Part shown: one piece after another, positions 22,601 to 32,888 of the stretch
Layout of the letters: each line of letters starts with the position of its first letter
Numbering within the stretch: the stretch's first letter is position 1
NCBI GenBank assembly: GCA_039704465.1
Contig: JASFAU010000018.1
Span: 62,001-126,000 of the forward strand
DNA: 64,000 bases
Direction: 5' to 3'
Source of the DNA: Plasmodiophora brassicae
Lineage: Eukaryota > Endomyxa > Phytomyxea > Plasmodiophorida > Plasmodiophoridae
Position numbers and translations under genes: made by a program
The notes under the pieces: generated by a model
Databases searched by the model: none
The model's input: only the letters and a program-made list of their open reading frames with translations
Told to the model about the DNA's origin: nothing

Positions 22601-23708
22601 CTGTGACCTCCAAGATCCTCGCCATTGTCATCGGGTGCCTGGCCGGCAATCTCGACATGGTCATCGCCGCTGTGCAATCGTTGCCCCATCCCGATGACGG
22701 CCCCGTCGACGTGCAGCCGATTCGCCAAGCGTTCGCCATTGGGTTCGGACGATTCGAGATCCTCACCACGCTCATCTCCCACATGTTCGTTGTACCAGGG
22801 TCGAATCCAGAGGCGTTCGACAACCCACAGGCGTTCTTGCACTCTCAGGGGCGAGCCGCCGCGCGCCTCATAAACATCGGGATGGGCGGGATCGCCTCGC
22901 TGTGGCAGACGTTCGACGTCCTGGAGAAGCGGCTGGCCCAGGCGGCCCCGTCGTGCCCCTGCACCATGCCGACGTTCTTCGAGTTCGTCTGGAAGCATGC
23001 ATCGGCCTGGATCGGCAAGTTCACGCTGCAGCAGGCGGCGACGCTGCACACGTTCTGGAACGGAGGCAACGTGCAGGCGACGCCCGACTGTCGACCACGT
23101 TCGCGGATGTCATGACGGGTCGGTTGGTTTCCAGCAGGGACGCACGTCGTGGCCTGCTGGCCGCCAGCCGCGCGCTGGTGAGCCGCGACCCGAAGAAGCT
23201 AGCGGCCGTCCCCGGCAGCGTCATTCGTGATGCGACCGCCTGGGCGCATCGGTCCTTGCTCGACCGGTTCCCCGTCCGCATGCACCCGTTCCTCGTCAAA
23301 TGGAGCCGAGTGTTCGGGGCCGAGGTCGCCTACCAGTCCTTCAAGCATGTCGTCCTGGGCAAGAAGCCGTCCCAGCAAGCGCTGACGAAACGGTCGCTCT
23401 CCAAGATGCTCCTGAGGAATGCGGCCGCCGTGGTCGCCGTCGATGCCATCGACCAAGGTCTGACGTCGCAGAGGAAGAAGTTGGTGGCGTACATGGCTAC
23501 GCCGCGGGTGGACGACGACGCGGAAGCGACTCCCACGAAGACGACGCCGACGACCAAAGGGGATGGCAAGCGCCCGTGGCTTAATGAGAAGACCAAACGC
23601 GTGTGGAGTCAAACGAAGCGTGCATTCGACGTGTTGTACGTGCCCGCCAAGTCCGTTGTCGTCCAGCAGCGCCTGGTCAACGCCATCCGTGCGGGCGCAG
23701 GTTTGTGA
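19649..23708 (+). CDS. TM - ankyrin-like - ABC1/UbiB kinase fusion, copy A (frameshifted near 3' end)
   Basis: Exons 19649-20171, 20224-20305, 20368-20460, 20522-20791, 20860-21000 and 21057 onward. The N terminus is Arg-rich with one clear hydrophobic segment (LATLMIASAAVLVASGVIVA) and a second Ala/Gly-rich one. Then comes an ankyrin-like region (GRTALWSIIDLALDD, RRGATMLHSIVNEIR). The ABC1/UbiB-type kinase-like domain has FAKVKRRFVDDMFEEE, IHSDLHPGNFMYKY and LTVLDWGQ (DFG position). The KxGQ motif of classical ABC1 proteins was not seen. Near 23090 the sequence lacks 10 nt relative to copy B, so the frame shifts and stops at 23115 (1055 residues); homology continues in another frame to 23708. 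The kinase-like domain precedes the lesion. ABC1 proteins are mostly mitochondrial or plastid and linked to quinone or lipid metabolism; substrate unknown. Confidence 0.8.
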
Positions 23709-24176
23709 ACCCACTCGTTTCCTACCCGCGCCTTCGCTTTCGTTGCGCGGGCGTACGACTGTCACAGTACACACAACTGTCTTGTTTCCAATGTTGTCGT
23801 CCATATCTGCCAAATCCGCCTCGCGTACAATGACGGCTGCTGCTGTCGATCGTCGTGTGGGAAGGTGGATGGGGGCGTGGGATTGCACCGGACACCCAGC
23901 CCGATTGTCAGGGCCCCCGTCTGGGCGTTCGTCCGGTCAGGCCGACGATGCATGCAGATTTGACTCGCCAGATAGTCAGCGTCCGTAGTCAGAAACAGAG
24001 CCGGCAACCTGCTTAGTCTGCGATCGGTAAGCGTCGTCACGAAACCCCACCCAGTGCGTGGCCCTTGCCGCTCTGCCCCAGACAAGTCCCAAACGTTCCT
24101 GATATCGCCAGACGTCGCCAGCAGGACCACGTCGGCGCCGGAATTTGCGCCCGCGATGACCTGTGATCCCCGTAAA
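23709..24176. other. inter-copy spacer and duplication junction
   Basis: The first part (to about 23960) matches the flank downstream of copy B. The part at about 24050-24150 matches tracts at about 19430-19510 and 25035-25120. The sequence then switches at about 24177 directly into HSP60 exon 4. No gene is supported. Confidence 0.6.
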
Positions 24177-24769
24177 CGACCAAGTACGTCACCGAGAAGC
24201 TCGAGTCGCGCCTGGCGAAGCTGGCGTCGGGCGTCGCCGTCGTCAAGGTCGGCGGTGCCAGCGAGGTCGAGGTCGGCGAGCGCAAGGACCGTATCGACGA
24301 TGCGCTGAACGCGACCCGCGCCGCCGTCGAGGAAGGCATCGTCCCGGGTGGCGGCGTCGCTCTCCTGTACGCCTCCCAGGGCCTGGACAAGCTGCCGGCG
24401 GCGAACGTCGACCAGAGCCACGGTGTCAAGATCATCGCCGCCGCCCTGAAGGTGCCCTGCAAGGCCATCTGCAACAATGCCGGCCTCGAGGGCGCCGTCG
24501 TCGTCGGCAACCTGCTGAATGAGTCGAACGGCAACACGCAGAGCACGAAGGGTATGAACGCGTCCACGGGCGAATACGTCGACATGCTCAAGGCGGGCAT
24601 CATCGACCCTGTCAAGGTCGTGCGCACGGCCCTGGCGGACGCGGCCAGCGTTGCATCCATGATGACGACCAGCGAGGTCATCATCACCGACGTCCCCGCC
24701 AAGGAGGAGCCCGCCGGCGGGCGCGGCGCCGGCATGCGCGGCGGCATGGGCGACGAGATGTTCTGAAAC
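24177..24769 (+). pseudogene. HSP60 3'-end fragment (duplication remnant)
   Basis: Nearly identical to 18584-19175, the last exon of HSP60, including the stop codon and the Gly/Met-rich tail. It lacks the first three exons and the start of exon 4. The few differences noticed are single bases that keep the protein unchanged, so the duplication looks recent or has been homogenised. It begins abruptly after an unrelated sequence and has no promoter or start of its own. Confidence 0.92.
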
Positions 24770-25533
24770 GGAACCCTGATCGACCGGACCCCGCCTCCCT
24801 GCACCAGCTTCAGTGTCGTATCTTCTTCAGTCTGCCTCGCATCGTCTAAATCAAACACGTAATTCTTCATCGTGTATTGCCCGTTGCGAGGGTCGTATAT
24901 CCGCGCGGGCCTTTGTCGCCCTCCATCCGGGTCCAGGCAGCGGGTCGCTCCGGCAACGATGACGTCGCCGCATGTGATACAAGTGCCGCACGTCCCAGCT
25001 CCGGTTAGATACGGCCTTGCGTATCCCTCCCAGGGGCGTTGCCCTTGCCGTGCCGCCCCAGGCAAGGCCGAAACGGTCGTGATATCGCCAGACGTTGCGA
25101 CATCGGCCCTGTTCGCTCCCGGCCCGCTTCCCGTTTGACCTTCCATGATCTGGACGCCGGTCGAAATGGGACGCATTCGTTCGCCAGCGATCACTTGCGC
25201 TCATCCCCAGAGAACGTCGCCGCAGGGGCAACCTGCCGACGTGTGGCTGCTGATGTCATCTTCGCGGCGCTTTCTGTGCGGGCGCGGGCGGCCCAACGTA
25301 ATTCGGGCCTTCGGGGTTCGACCTCGACCAGTCACGGGCGCTATAAAAGGGGGGGCGCGAACGGGCGCTTAATCGCCCATCTCAGTCAGCGTTAATTTAC
25401 GGGCGCGACCGAGTGTTCGACTGTCGCGTCAATTCCGGACGCTTGCGGTCGGCCACTGGCCGGTCGGATCAGAACGATACCCAGCGGGCATTGGAGACAC
25501 CGTTGAAGTCGTCGAGAGCGGCCGCGGGAGGAT
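24770..25533. other. upstream region of ABC1 gene copy B
   Basis: This 764-bp spacer has tracts shared with 19176-19648 plus an extra block of about 290 bp that includes a TATA box. On the minus strand, 24850-25147 could encode a short Cys-containing peptide (CGTCITCGD then ATRCLDPDGGRQRPARIYD). The matching tract in copy A is frameshifted, so no gene is called. Confidence 0.5.
25342..25348 (+). promoter_or_regulatory. TATA box upstream of ABC1 copy B
   Basis: TATAAAA in the context ctataaaaggggg, 186 bp before the copy B ATG and inside a block missing from copy A. It is the clearest TATA element in the gene-rich part of the window. Confidence 0.5.
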
Positions 25534-28500
25534 ATGGGGATTTCAGGAAACCGTGCGGGAACGGCATCCGCTGCCAGGACATCGATCGATCCTAAGCGCC
25601 TGCGCCCGAAGCTGGTCGCTCTCATGGTGGCGTCCGCTGCGGTCCTCGTCGCCGCAGGCGTCATCTTTGCAGTCTGGGTGTCGGGAAACAGTGCGGCGCA
25701 AGACGGCCCCGATGTGAGCAGTGCAGGGGCAAGTATTATTCCGCAGCCAGAGACGAGTCGTGTGAAGTGGACCCCCGCCAAGGCAGCGGGCGCGGCGGCT
25801 GGGGTTGCCGGCCTGGGCACTGCGTCATGGTGGGCCTACAACCGTTACCTTAAACGCAAGACGGAACCTGAACGGGCGGTGGTCGACAAGCCCAGCAAGC
25901 AGGCCGCGTCCCACTTCCTTAAACGCAAGCCGGAACCTGAACGCGCTGTGGTCGGCAAGCCCAGCAAGCAGGTCGTGTCCCACTGGGCGAACCTGAAGGC
26001 CCACATGACGAAGGCGAACGCCGAGGTGGCTGCGAAGAAGGGCGTGTCGATCCTTGGATACGATCCGGTCGACGCGGCGCTCGTGGCCATGGTCGGCAAA
26101 TTTGCGCACCAGGAGTCTCAGCCAGGTAGGCGACCGTCGTCTTCTCTTGTACTGCATATCGACGTCTGATACGGGTACAGTGCCGGCCAATAGTCCAATC
26201 GACCCGAAGCAAATGTCCACGGCCTTGTTGAATGGAGCCGGCTTTCCGTACATACCCGAGAGCCGGTAAGGCTTGCTGATCGGGCGGCTACCCATTTAAC
26301 CGGTGACATCCCATCAGGATCATGCCGGCGGACACCGAGAAACTCGATCGTCTGCGCGCAGATTACGGTCCTAATGCCGTCTTCTACGTCATCCAAAGCA
26401 TTATGTAAGTCGCGTGGGAGTGACTTTCTGTGCACCGTTGCGTGCCCTGACCCAGCTGCTGACAGGCTGAATCCATTGGGAATCGCTGAACGCATGCACG
26501 TGATGGACGCCGTCCTGCATCACGTCCGAAGAGGCGACCTGGTGAACACCGACGATGACGGCCGTACAACGCTCTGGAGCATCATCGACCTGGCTCTGGA
26601 CGACGTGGCGACCTTCCACCAGCGCCTGCCTGTAATCGATGCGTTCCTGGCTCATGATGCCGTCACTGCCGACATTGTCAACCATCGGGACCGGCGTGGT
26701 GCCACCGTGTTGCACAGCATCGTTAATGAGATCAGGTACAGCCGTGCTGTCTATGAACGCTACTTGTCTCGTCTTTGGACACCTTGCTAACCGGTCTTCT
26801 GGGGCAGGTTCCCGTCGACAAGGCCTGGACGCGTTGGGTTCCTGGTCAACATTGCCAACATGCTGCTGGACAAAGGTGCCGACGGGACAATCGCTGAGAA
26901 CGTCAAGTACGGGTTCACTCCCCGGTCGATGGTTATCGATGCGATCAGGTGAGTCATTGATCAGGTCCTGTCACTGGACGGTCACTGACATTGCAACCAA
27001 ATAGTCGATGCGTCGTCGGTTGTCCTGCGGGCCGGGAGACGCTCGTCGCTCTTCTGACGCGCATGGGTGGCAGCGAGCAAGACGTCTCGGCTGCAACACC
27101 CTTCAACGATGACCATCGTCGCTCTGCCGCCATGCGAATCCGCAACCACGCTGCCGATATCATCGAATGTTTCACGTTTGAAAACGAACATGGCGATCGA
27201 GACCCGACCTCGTGCATGGCGGACCTGGAGGACATCCCGGAGTCCACATCGGATCAGGCGCTTGTGGATGCCGCCGACGGGCACGCGGGCCTGCGCGCCC
27301 TCCTGGAAGACATCATCATGATCAAGCAGAACGGGCGTTTGCCTGGCACGGTGTACGAAACGATCCGGACCCTGCCGATTAACGAAATGGCGTTGCGTTC
27401 AAAGTCGCAGGAGGCGGTTCTCTGGGCGCGTTTTGACGACAACGTCAACGCGTTCGTGCAGTGGCGAACGGGATTGGAACAAGCGCTGGTACTCCCTCAG
27501 GAAGAACTGCGCGTCAGCACATGGTACGTGTTCTACGCGTTTGTCTTCGAGTCGTGTCGTCGCATGCTGCACATGTTCGACATTCTGGCCGGCAGGAACA
27601 GCAATGAACCGAGGACCAAGGTGCGCATGATGGCGTCGTTGCTGCGAACCGACATCCGGGACGACGTGTACACGGCTGTGTCGAACGTGGCCATGGGTGG
27701 TGGCCCTGTCCTCATGAAGACGTTCCAGGAGGTCGCCAGCTCGTTCGTCGACCCTGCCATGACCGCCAAGGCCTTCTCTTTCTTCAGCGGCATTCGCCCC
27801 ATGTCGCGCGCCGACCTCGACTTCCAATTGCGGGCCGACTTCAACGCCGACGTCGACCGCATCCTGCCGAATTTCGATCGCGACCACGCCATCGGCGCCG
27901 CCAGCATTGCCGAAGGCCACCGGACAGAGTACGACGGGAAGCCGGCGTTCGCCAAAGTCAAACGGCGGTTCGTCGACGACATGTTCGAGGAAGAGCGTCT
28001 GCACTTTCAGCGCAACTACTGGGGCGCCATGAAGAAGGCGAGAGACCCGGATCCGAAAGCGGGCCGGCTGCGCCTGATGAAGAGCCTGGGAGTTATGTGT
28101 CGCGCTGGCATGCTTCCCTACCTGCAGCCGACTCTGCTGCGTGTCCCATCTGATCTGTCGTTCGCCAACGAAACGAAGGCGATCCGGCTCGCCTCAGCCG
28201 TGTTCGCGCCACTGGCCCCCCGCGTCAAGGTTCCCACCGTCCTGCGCAACACGTCGAACGTCATCGTCATGTCGCTGGCGCCGGGTGACGGCACGCTGGC
28301 CACGTGGGCACCGTCGCCGTCGGAGGGCGGCCGCGACGTCTGCGACCTGGTCGGTTCGTTCGAGATGTTCGCGCGCGCCTGGTTCGAGAACATGCTCTTC
28401 AGCGAAGCGCGGACGATGATCCACAGCGACCTGCATCCCGGAAACTTCATGTACAAGTACGTGCACAGCGACAGGCAGTACCGGGAGTCGGGCCTGACCG

Positions 28501-29654
28501 TCCTCGACTGGGGCCAGCACGTCGTCATGGAGAACGGCGTCAGCCGCGCTGTGGCCTCCAAGATCCTCGCCATTTTCATCGGGTGCCTGGCCGGCAACCT
28601 CGACATGGTCATCGCCGCTGTCGAGTCGCTGCCCCATCCCGAGGACCGCCCCGTCGACATGCAGCCGATTCGCCAAGCGTTCGCCGTACCGGGCGTTGAT
28701 CGATCCCGGAACATCATCACGCTGATCTCCCAGCTATTCGTTGAACGAGGGTCGAATCCAGAGGCGTTCGACAACCCATAGGCGTTCATGCACTCTCAGG
28801 GGCGAGCCGCCGTGCGCCTCGTCAACATCGGGATGGGTGGGATCGCTTCGCTGCGGCAGACGTTTGACGTCCTGGAGAAGCGGCTGGCCCAGGCGGCCCC
28901 GTCGTGCCACTGCACCATGTCGACGTTCTTCGAGTTCGTCTGGAAGCACGCGCCCACCTGGATCGGCAAGTTCACGCTGCAGCAGGCGACGACGCTGCAC
29001 ACGTTCTGGAACGGGGGCAACGTGCAGGCGACGCCCGACGTCTCTCTGAAGTCGACCGCGTTCGCGGATGTGGTAACGGGACGGTTGGTTTCCAGCCGGG
29101 ACGCACGTCTCGGCCTGCTGGCCGCCGGCCGTGCGTTCGTGAGCCGCGACCCGAAGAAGCTAGCGGCCGTCCCCGGCAGTATCATTCGTGATGCGACCGC
29201 CTGGGCGCATCGGTCCCTGCTCGACCGGTTCCCCGTCCGCATGCACCCGTTCCTCGTCAAATGGAGCAGGGTATTCGGTGCCGAGGTCGCCTACCAGTCC
29301 TTCAAGCATGTCGTCCTTGGCAAGAAGCCGTTCCAGCAGGCGCTGACGAAACGGTCGCTCTCCAAGATGCTCCTGAGGAATGCGGCCGTCGTGGTCGCCG
29401 TCGATGCCATCGAGCAAGGCCTGACGTCGCAGAGGAAGAAGTTGGTGACGTACATGGCTACGCCGCGGGAGGCCGACGACGCCGAAGCGACTGGCACGAC
29501 GACGAAGGGCGGCAAGCGCCCGTGGCTCGAGGAGAAGACCAAACGCGTGTTGAGCCAAACGAAGCGTACATTCGACGTGTTCTACGTACCCTTCAAGTCC
29601 CTCGCTGTCCAGCAGCGCCTCGTCAACGCGATCCGTACGGGCGCAGGTCTGTGA
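25534..29654 (+). CDS. TM - ankyrin-like - ABC1/UbiB kinase fusion, copy B (in-frame TAG)
   Basis: Exons 25534-26125, 26181-26265, 26318-26404, 26466-26735, 26808-26948 and 27005-29654, the same phases as copy A. The joined length is 1275 codons. An in-frame TAG at 28779-28781 replaces the CAG of copy A, so translation would stop at 983 residues, with homology continuing in frame to 29654. The kinase-like motifs are intact (FAKVKRRFVDDMFEEE, IHSDLHPGNFMYKY, LTVLDWGQ). Exon 1 carries a 23-residue tandem duplication (LKRK.EPERAVV.KPSKQ). The sequence before the TAG ends in cccatag, so it could in principle serve as a splice acceptor; no conserved donor was found, and copy A codes through this point. 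The N terminus could be a mitochondrial presequence followed by a membrane helix. Confidence 0.8.
25849..25986 (+). repeat. 69-bp tandem duplication inside ABC1 copy B exon 1
   Basis: Two adjacent 69-bp units (25849-25917 and 25918-25986) encode 23 residues each, starting LKRKTEPERAVV and LKRKPEPERAVV. Copy A has one unit. The repeat keeps the frame and lengthens the basic linker after the membrane segment. Confidence 0.9.
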
Positions 29655-30257
29655 ACGCGCCCGAGTCCTACCCTGTTCGTTTGCACGGGCGCAGGCACCC
29701 GCCACTGTCACAATACACACAACTGCCTTGTTTCGAATGTCGTCGTCGGGATCTGCCTTGTCCGCGTCGCGTGCAATGACGGCCTGCCGTTGCCGGTCGT
29801 CGTGTTCTCGGGAGTGTCGACCGGACCGGACACCCAGCTGCCCGATTGCCAGGGCCCCCGTCTGGGCGTTCGGCCTCAGCGGTTTAGCCCCGGCAGAGCG
29901 TCACGAGTCATAGATGGAGGCAGCAACCTGCCTACCTATGTAGGTGGTCGACGATCGTTCACCGTCGTCAGGACACCCCTGCGGGACGCTCGCGGCGAGG
30001 ACGAGCGCGGAACGAGGCACGCAACCAGCGACGGCGCCCAACGAAGATATGTATGGCATGACTTGCCCATCATCGACCGTCGATGCCCAGTCAGTCTGCG
30101 TCGTTCCGGTCGCGGGCACGGCAATGTCGGGTGACGTCACGCGAGGCGGATTAATGCAGGGAATGGTGCCTCGGCGGCGACGGCGGCAGCGGGAACGGGT
30201 CGTCGTCGCCCCGCACAATAGTAGTAGGTCGTTGTATCGTGAGGAGATAGAAGGAAG
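29655..30257. other. spacer after the tandem duplication
   Basis: 603 bp with no supported gene. The first 230 bp or so match the flank after copy A. The rest is unique and probably holds the promoter of the SNARE gene. Confidence 0.55.
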
Positions 30258-30941
30258 ATGGACGCGCGTGCAGCAGCGAGGGCGCGGGAGGCGCGACGTG
30301 CCCAGGCGCAGCAGGAGCAGACCGCCGTGCTGGACGCGCAGCGCGCCGCCAACGAGGAGCGGGAGCGGGCGCTGAAGGAGCAGCGGGACGCGGAGAACCG
30401 CAAGATCATCCAGGAGTCGCTGGAGCGGACGCGGGCGGCCGAGACGACCGGGCAGGAGACGCTGCAGAAGCTGGACAAGCAGGGGCAGCAGATGAACGGG
30501 ATCGCCGACGACCTCGACGACACCGAGGCCACGCTGGACAGGACGGACGGCATCCTGAACCGCATGGCGTCGTGCTGGTGCTTCGCGTTCTGCCGGCCGA
30601 GCCCGAAGAAGGCGCAGGCGGCCGACGCCGCCCGGCAGCAGGAGGCGACAACGCCCAGGGAGCGGATCCGTCTGCAACGCCGCGACGGCGCCATGGCCAC
30701 GAACGAGACGGAGACGGAGACGGGGACGGGGACGCCGACGGGAGAAGCGGGGGCGCCCGACGAACAGGACGGGCTGAACGAGCTGGGCGCGTCGCTGCAG
30801 CGCCTGGGCGGCCTGGCCGACGACATGGACGGCACGCTCGACCAGCAGAACGCCATGGCCGGCCACCTGAACGACCGCGTCACGCAGGTCGACGGCAAGT
30901 TCGTCGAGCAGAACGCCAAGATGGACCGGCTCCTGCGCTGA
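30258..30941 (+). CDS. SNAP-25-like Qbc-SNARE
   Basis: An intronless frame of 227 residues with two SNARE coiled-coil motifs. The first (about residues 55-105) has the central-layer Gln in LDKQGQQMNGIADDLDD. The second (about 175-227) has LDQQNAMAGHLNDRV. Between them a short Cys-rich patch, SCWCFAFC, sits where SNAP-25 proteins are palmitoylated; there is no transmembrane segment. Such proteins provide two helices to the four-helix fusion bundle at the plasma membrane or endosomes. The N-terminal 50 residues are a charged Ala/Arg/Glu/Gln-rich helix. The start ATG follows ggaag and the frame is open through both motifs. Confidence 0.85.
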   Translation: MDARAAARAREARRAQAQQEQTAVLDAQRAANEERERALKEQRDAENRKIIQESLERTRAAETTGQETLQKLDKQGQQMNGIADDLDDTEATLDRTDGILNRMASCWCFAFCRPSPKKAQAADAARQQEATTPRERIRLQRRDGAMATNETETETGTGTPTGEAGAPDEQDGLNELGASLQRLGGLADDMDGTLDQQNAMAGHLNDRVTQVDGKFVEQNAKMDRLLR

Positions 30942-31161
30942 GCGACCCGGCACCCATCATGCTACCCGCTGCCGTCGTCGTGTGGCAATACACTCACGCG
31001 CACCCATAGGGGCACCCAACTGTCTGCGACTCGGGTACGACGACGACGACTGCCTGGCGAGCGATGCTCAGAGGGTGCAGGTCCAGCAGCGGTGAGCGGC
31101 CGCGCCCGTTCTTCGTCGTGGCCATTGTTTTTGTGCCGCCGCCACCGCCGCCGCCGCCTTC

Positions 31162-31676
31162 ATGTTGCCAGGCGTAGTGTGCGGCGCCGAGACACGCGTC
31201 GGCCGCGCACTGGACGCCGCCGCCGACCTGCGCGCCGAGCTGTCGTCCATTGCCGTCATCGACGGCGCCCAGGTCGTCGCCGGCACCGTCGAGCCGTCGC
31301 CCGCCGAGGTCGACAGCATCCTAGCGCTGGTCGGCGTGTTGCGCCCCCCGTCGTTGGCAGCGGACAGTTGCTGATTCGGGTTTCGCGCCCCTCTCCCCCT
31401 TAGTTCCAGGACCGCGACGAGGCCATGGTCAACGGGATCGCGTTCGCCGGGAACCGCTTCGACACGCACCGATTCTACCCGGACGCCGGCCTGGTCTACG
31501 GGAGGCGCGGCGACAGCAACTCGGGCGAAGGCGTCTGCGTGCATCGCGTCCGGGGCGCGGACGGCGGCGGCGGCGGCCGCGTGCTCCTCGTCGTCTTCAC
31601 GTACGCGCTCCCGACACTGTCCGCCCGCGCCATCCCGCTCGTCCAGAAGTTCGCCCAGGCCAACCTGGTGCACTGA
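31162..31676 (+). CDS. profilin-like protein
   Basis: Two exons, 31162-31335 and 31404-31676, join to 148 residues. The layout resembles profilin: a short N-terminal helix, a strand like SSIAVIDGAQVVAGTVEPS, then NGIAFAGNRFDTHRF, a strand/loop AGLVYGRRGDSNSG (compare the iygkkG pattern of profilins), and a C-terminal strand plus amphipathic helix (VLLVVFTYALPTLSARAIPL). Profilins bind actin monomers and poly-proline. Similarity is weak and the conserved N-terminal Trp is absent, so the call is tentative; a roadblock-like fold is an alternative. It is tail-to-tail with the RRF gene, 93 bp between stops. Confidence 0.5.
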
Positions 31677-31769
31677 CGCCCCCGTATATACGTACAGCAG
31701 CAGCAATTCGGTGTGTGTGTGTGTGGTGACGACCATCATCTGCAACGCGCGGCGCCCAACGCCGGGGTA

Positions 31770-32472
31770 TCACTCGTTGCGCAACTCCTTCTCCTTCTTG
31801 GCGTACAGGGACGTGACCGTGTCCATGTGGGTGTCCGTGATGGACTGGATCTGTGGTTGGTGCACGCCGTGTTCGTTCAGCACCGGGGGGAGGCGCCGGT
31901 CGGGTCCACGCTGAGCGTACCTCTTTCTCCAGGCGGTAGGCGTCGTCGTCGCCGAGCGCGTCGCTGACCTTCTTCAGCTTGTCCAGGCCGGCCTTCCGCG
32001 ACTGGCGTAGGTCGACGCGGGCCTTCTCGGCTTTGCTGGCGGCGACTTTGACCAGGTTCTCCCTGGTCTCCTTCGACGCCTTCGGGATGGGGACCGTCAG
32101 CGTCGTGCCGTCGAGGTTCGCGTTGAACCCGAGCCCGGCGCTGTCAATCGCCTTCTTCACGCTGCCGCACAGCGACTGGTCGTGCACGCTGACATGCAAC
32201 AGGTTCGCCGACCGCGCCGTCACAGTCGCCAGCGACACCAGCGGCATCCTGGCGCCGTACGCCTCCACCGACACGTCGTCCAGGATGCCGGGCCGGGCCC
32301 GGCCGCAGTGCAGCTTGTCGAGCTCGCCCTGGAAGTACACCACGTTCTTCTCCATCATGTCGCGGGTCTCGGCCAGAAACCCCTTCGCCTCGTCTGTCGG
32401 CGAGGTCGCCCGCGCCGACGTCGTCGCCAGCGTCCGCCGGAGCGCCGGCATCAGGGCCACCCTGCGCAACAT
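31770..32472 (-). CDS. MRRF: mitochondrial ribosome recycling factor
   Basis: Two exons on the minus strand, 31921-32472 and 31770-31850, join to 210 residues. An Arg-rich presequence (MLRRVALMPALRRTLATTSA) precedes the RRF body: MEKNVVYFQGELDKLHCGRA, LVSLATVTARSANLLHVSVHD, GLGFNANLDGTTLTVPIPK and ETRENLVKVAASKAEKARVD. The C-terminal helix ITDTHMDTVTSLYAKKEKEL is in the second exon, as expected for the family end. The protein would split post-termination mitochondrial ribosomes together with a mitochondrial EF-G. The ATG chosen gives a typical import signal. Confidence 0.93.
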
Positions 32473-32888
32473 GCCCGACACACGGCGAACCCCGCGGTTT
32501 GCCCCGAATGACGGCGGCGCGCACGCGGCGTGCCGACTGCTGCCGCCTGCAGCTTGCAGCTGCTGCCGTGGGAGCTGCAACTGCTGCAGGGTGCAGTTTT
32601 GCCACCCGCTCGCCGCCCCAAAATAGGTAAATGGCCTTGCGCCGTTCGCGCCGGTGCAGCTCGGCCAGTGACGGGCAGAGTGGGGGACGGGTGGGTCCTC
32701 GCCTGTGCGTGTGTGTGTCTCTCTCGATCTGCGTTTGGGACAGCAGGGGACGCCATCCCTGTCGTTTTGATATCTGCCCGTCATTAGTCGGGGGGTCACC
32801 CGGCGGGGGGCGATCCGTACCAGCACCCAGCGGTCACTACCCGCCGGATTCGGGCGGTCGGCGGCGTTGCGTGCCCGTGACGACGACC
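32473..32888. other. divergent RRF/GOST-7TM intergenic region
   Basis: 416 bp between divergent start codons, presumably containing both promoters. It includes Leu/Gln-codon-like CTGC repeats and a short GT run near 32710. Nothing else was recognised. Confidence 0.5.

Larger units (their letters stand above)
18584..23960 (+). repeat. tandem duplication, copy A (about 5.4 kb)
   Basis: The sequence from HSP60 exon 4 (about 18584) through the ABC1 gene and its 3' flank recurs at about 24177-29880. Coding parts align almost collinearly. The HSP60 3' end is nearly identical between copies; flanks and introns are more diverged and carry indels. The right border is approximate, judged from the shared stretch around 'cccccgtctgggcgtt' at about 23912 in A and 29857 in B. 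Confidence 0.85.
24177..29880 (+). repeat. tandem duplication, copy B (about 5.7 kb)
   Basis: Second copy of the HSP60-3'/ABC1 unit, offset 5593 bp from copy A at its left border. It holds about 290 bp (about 25125-25420) absent from the copy A spacer and a 69-bp internal duplication in the first ABC1 exon. The right border is approximate. Confidence 0.85.

Noticed and set aside
24037..25194. A 385-codon minus-strand frame over the HSP60 fragment and its 3' flank
   Set aside because: Most of it is antisense to HSP60. Only the part at 24850-25147 looks protein-like, and the matching tract in copy A is frameshifted, so no gene was called.
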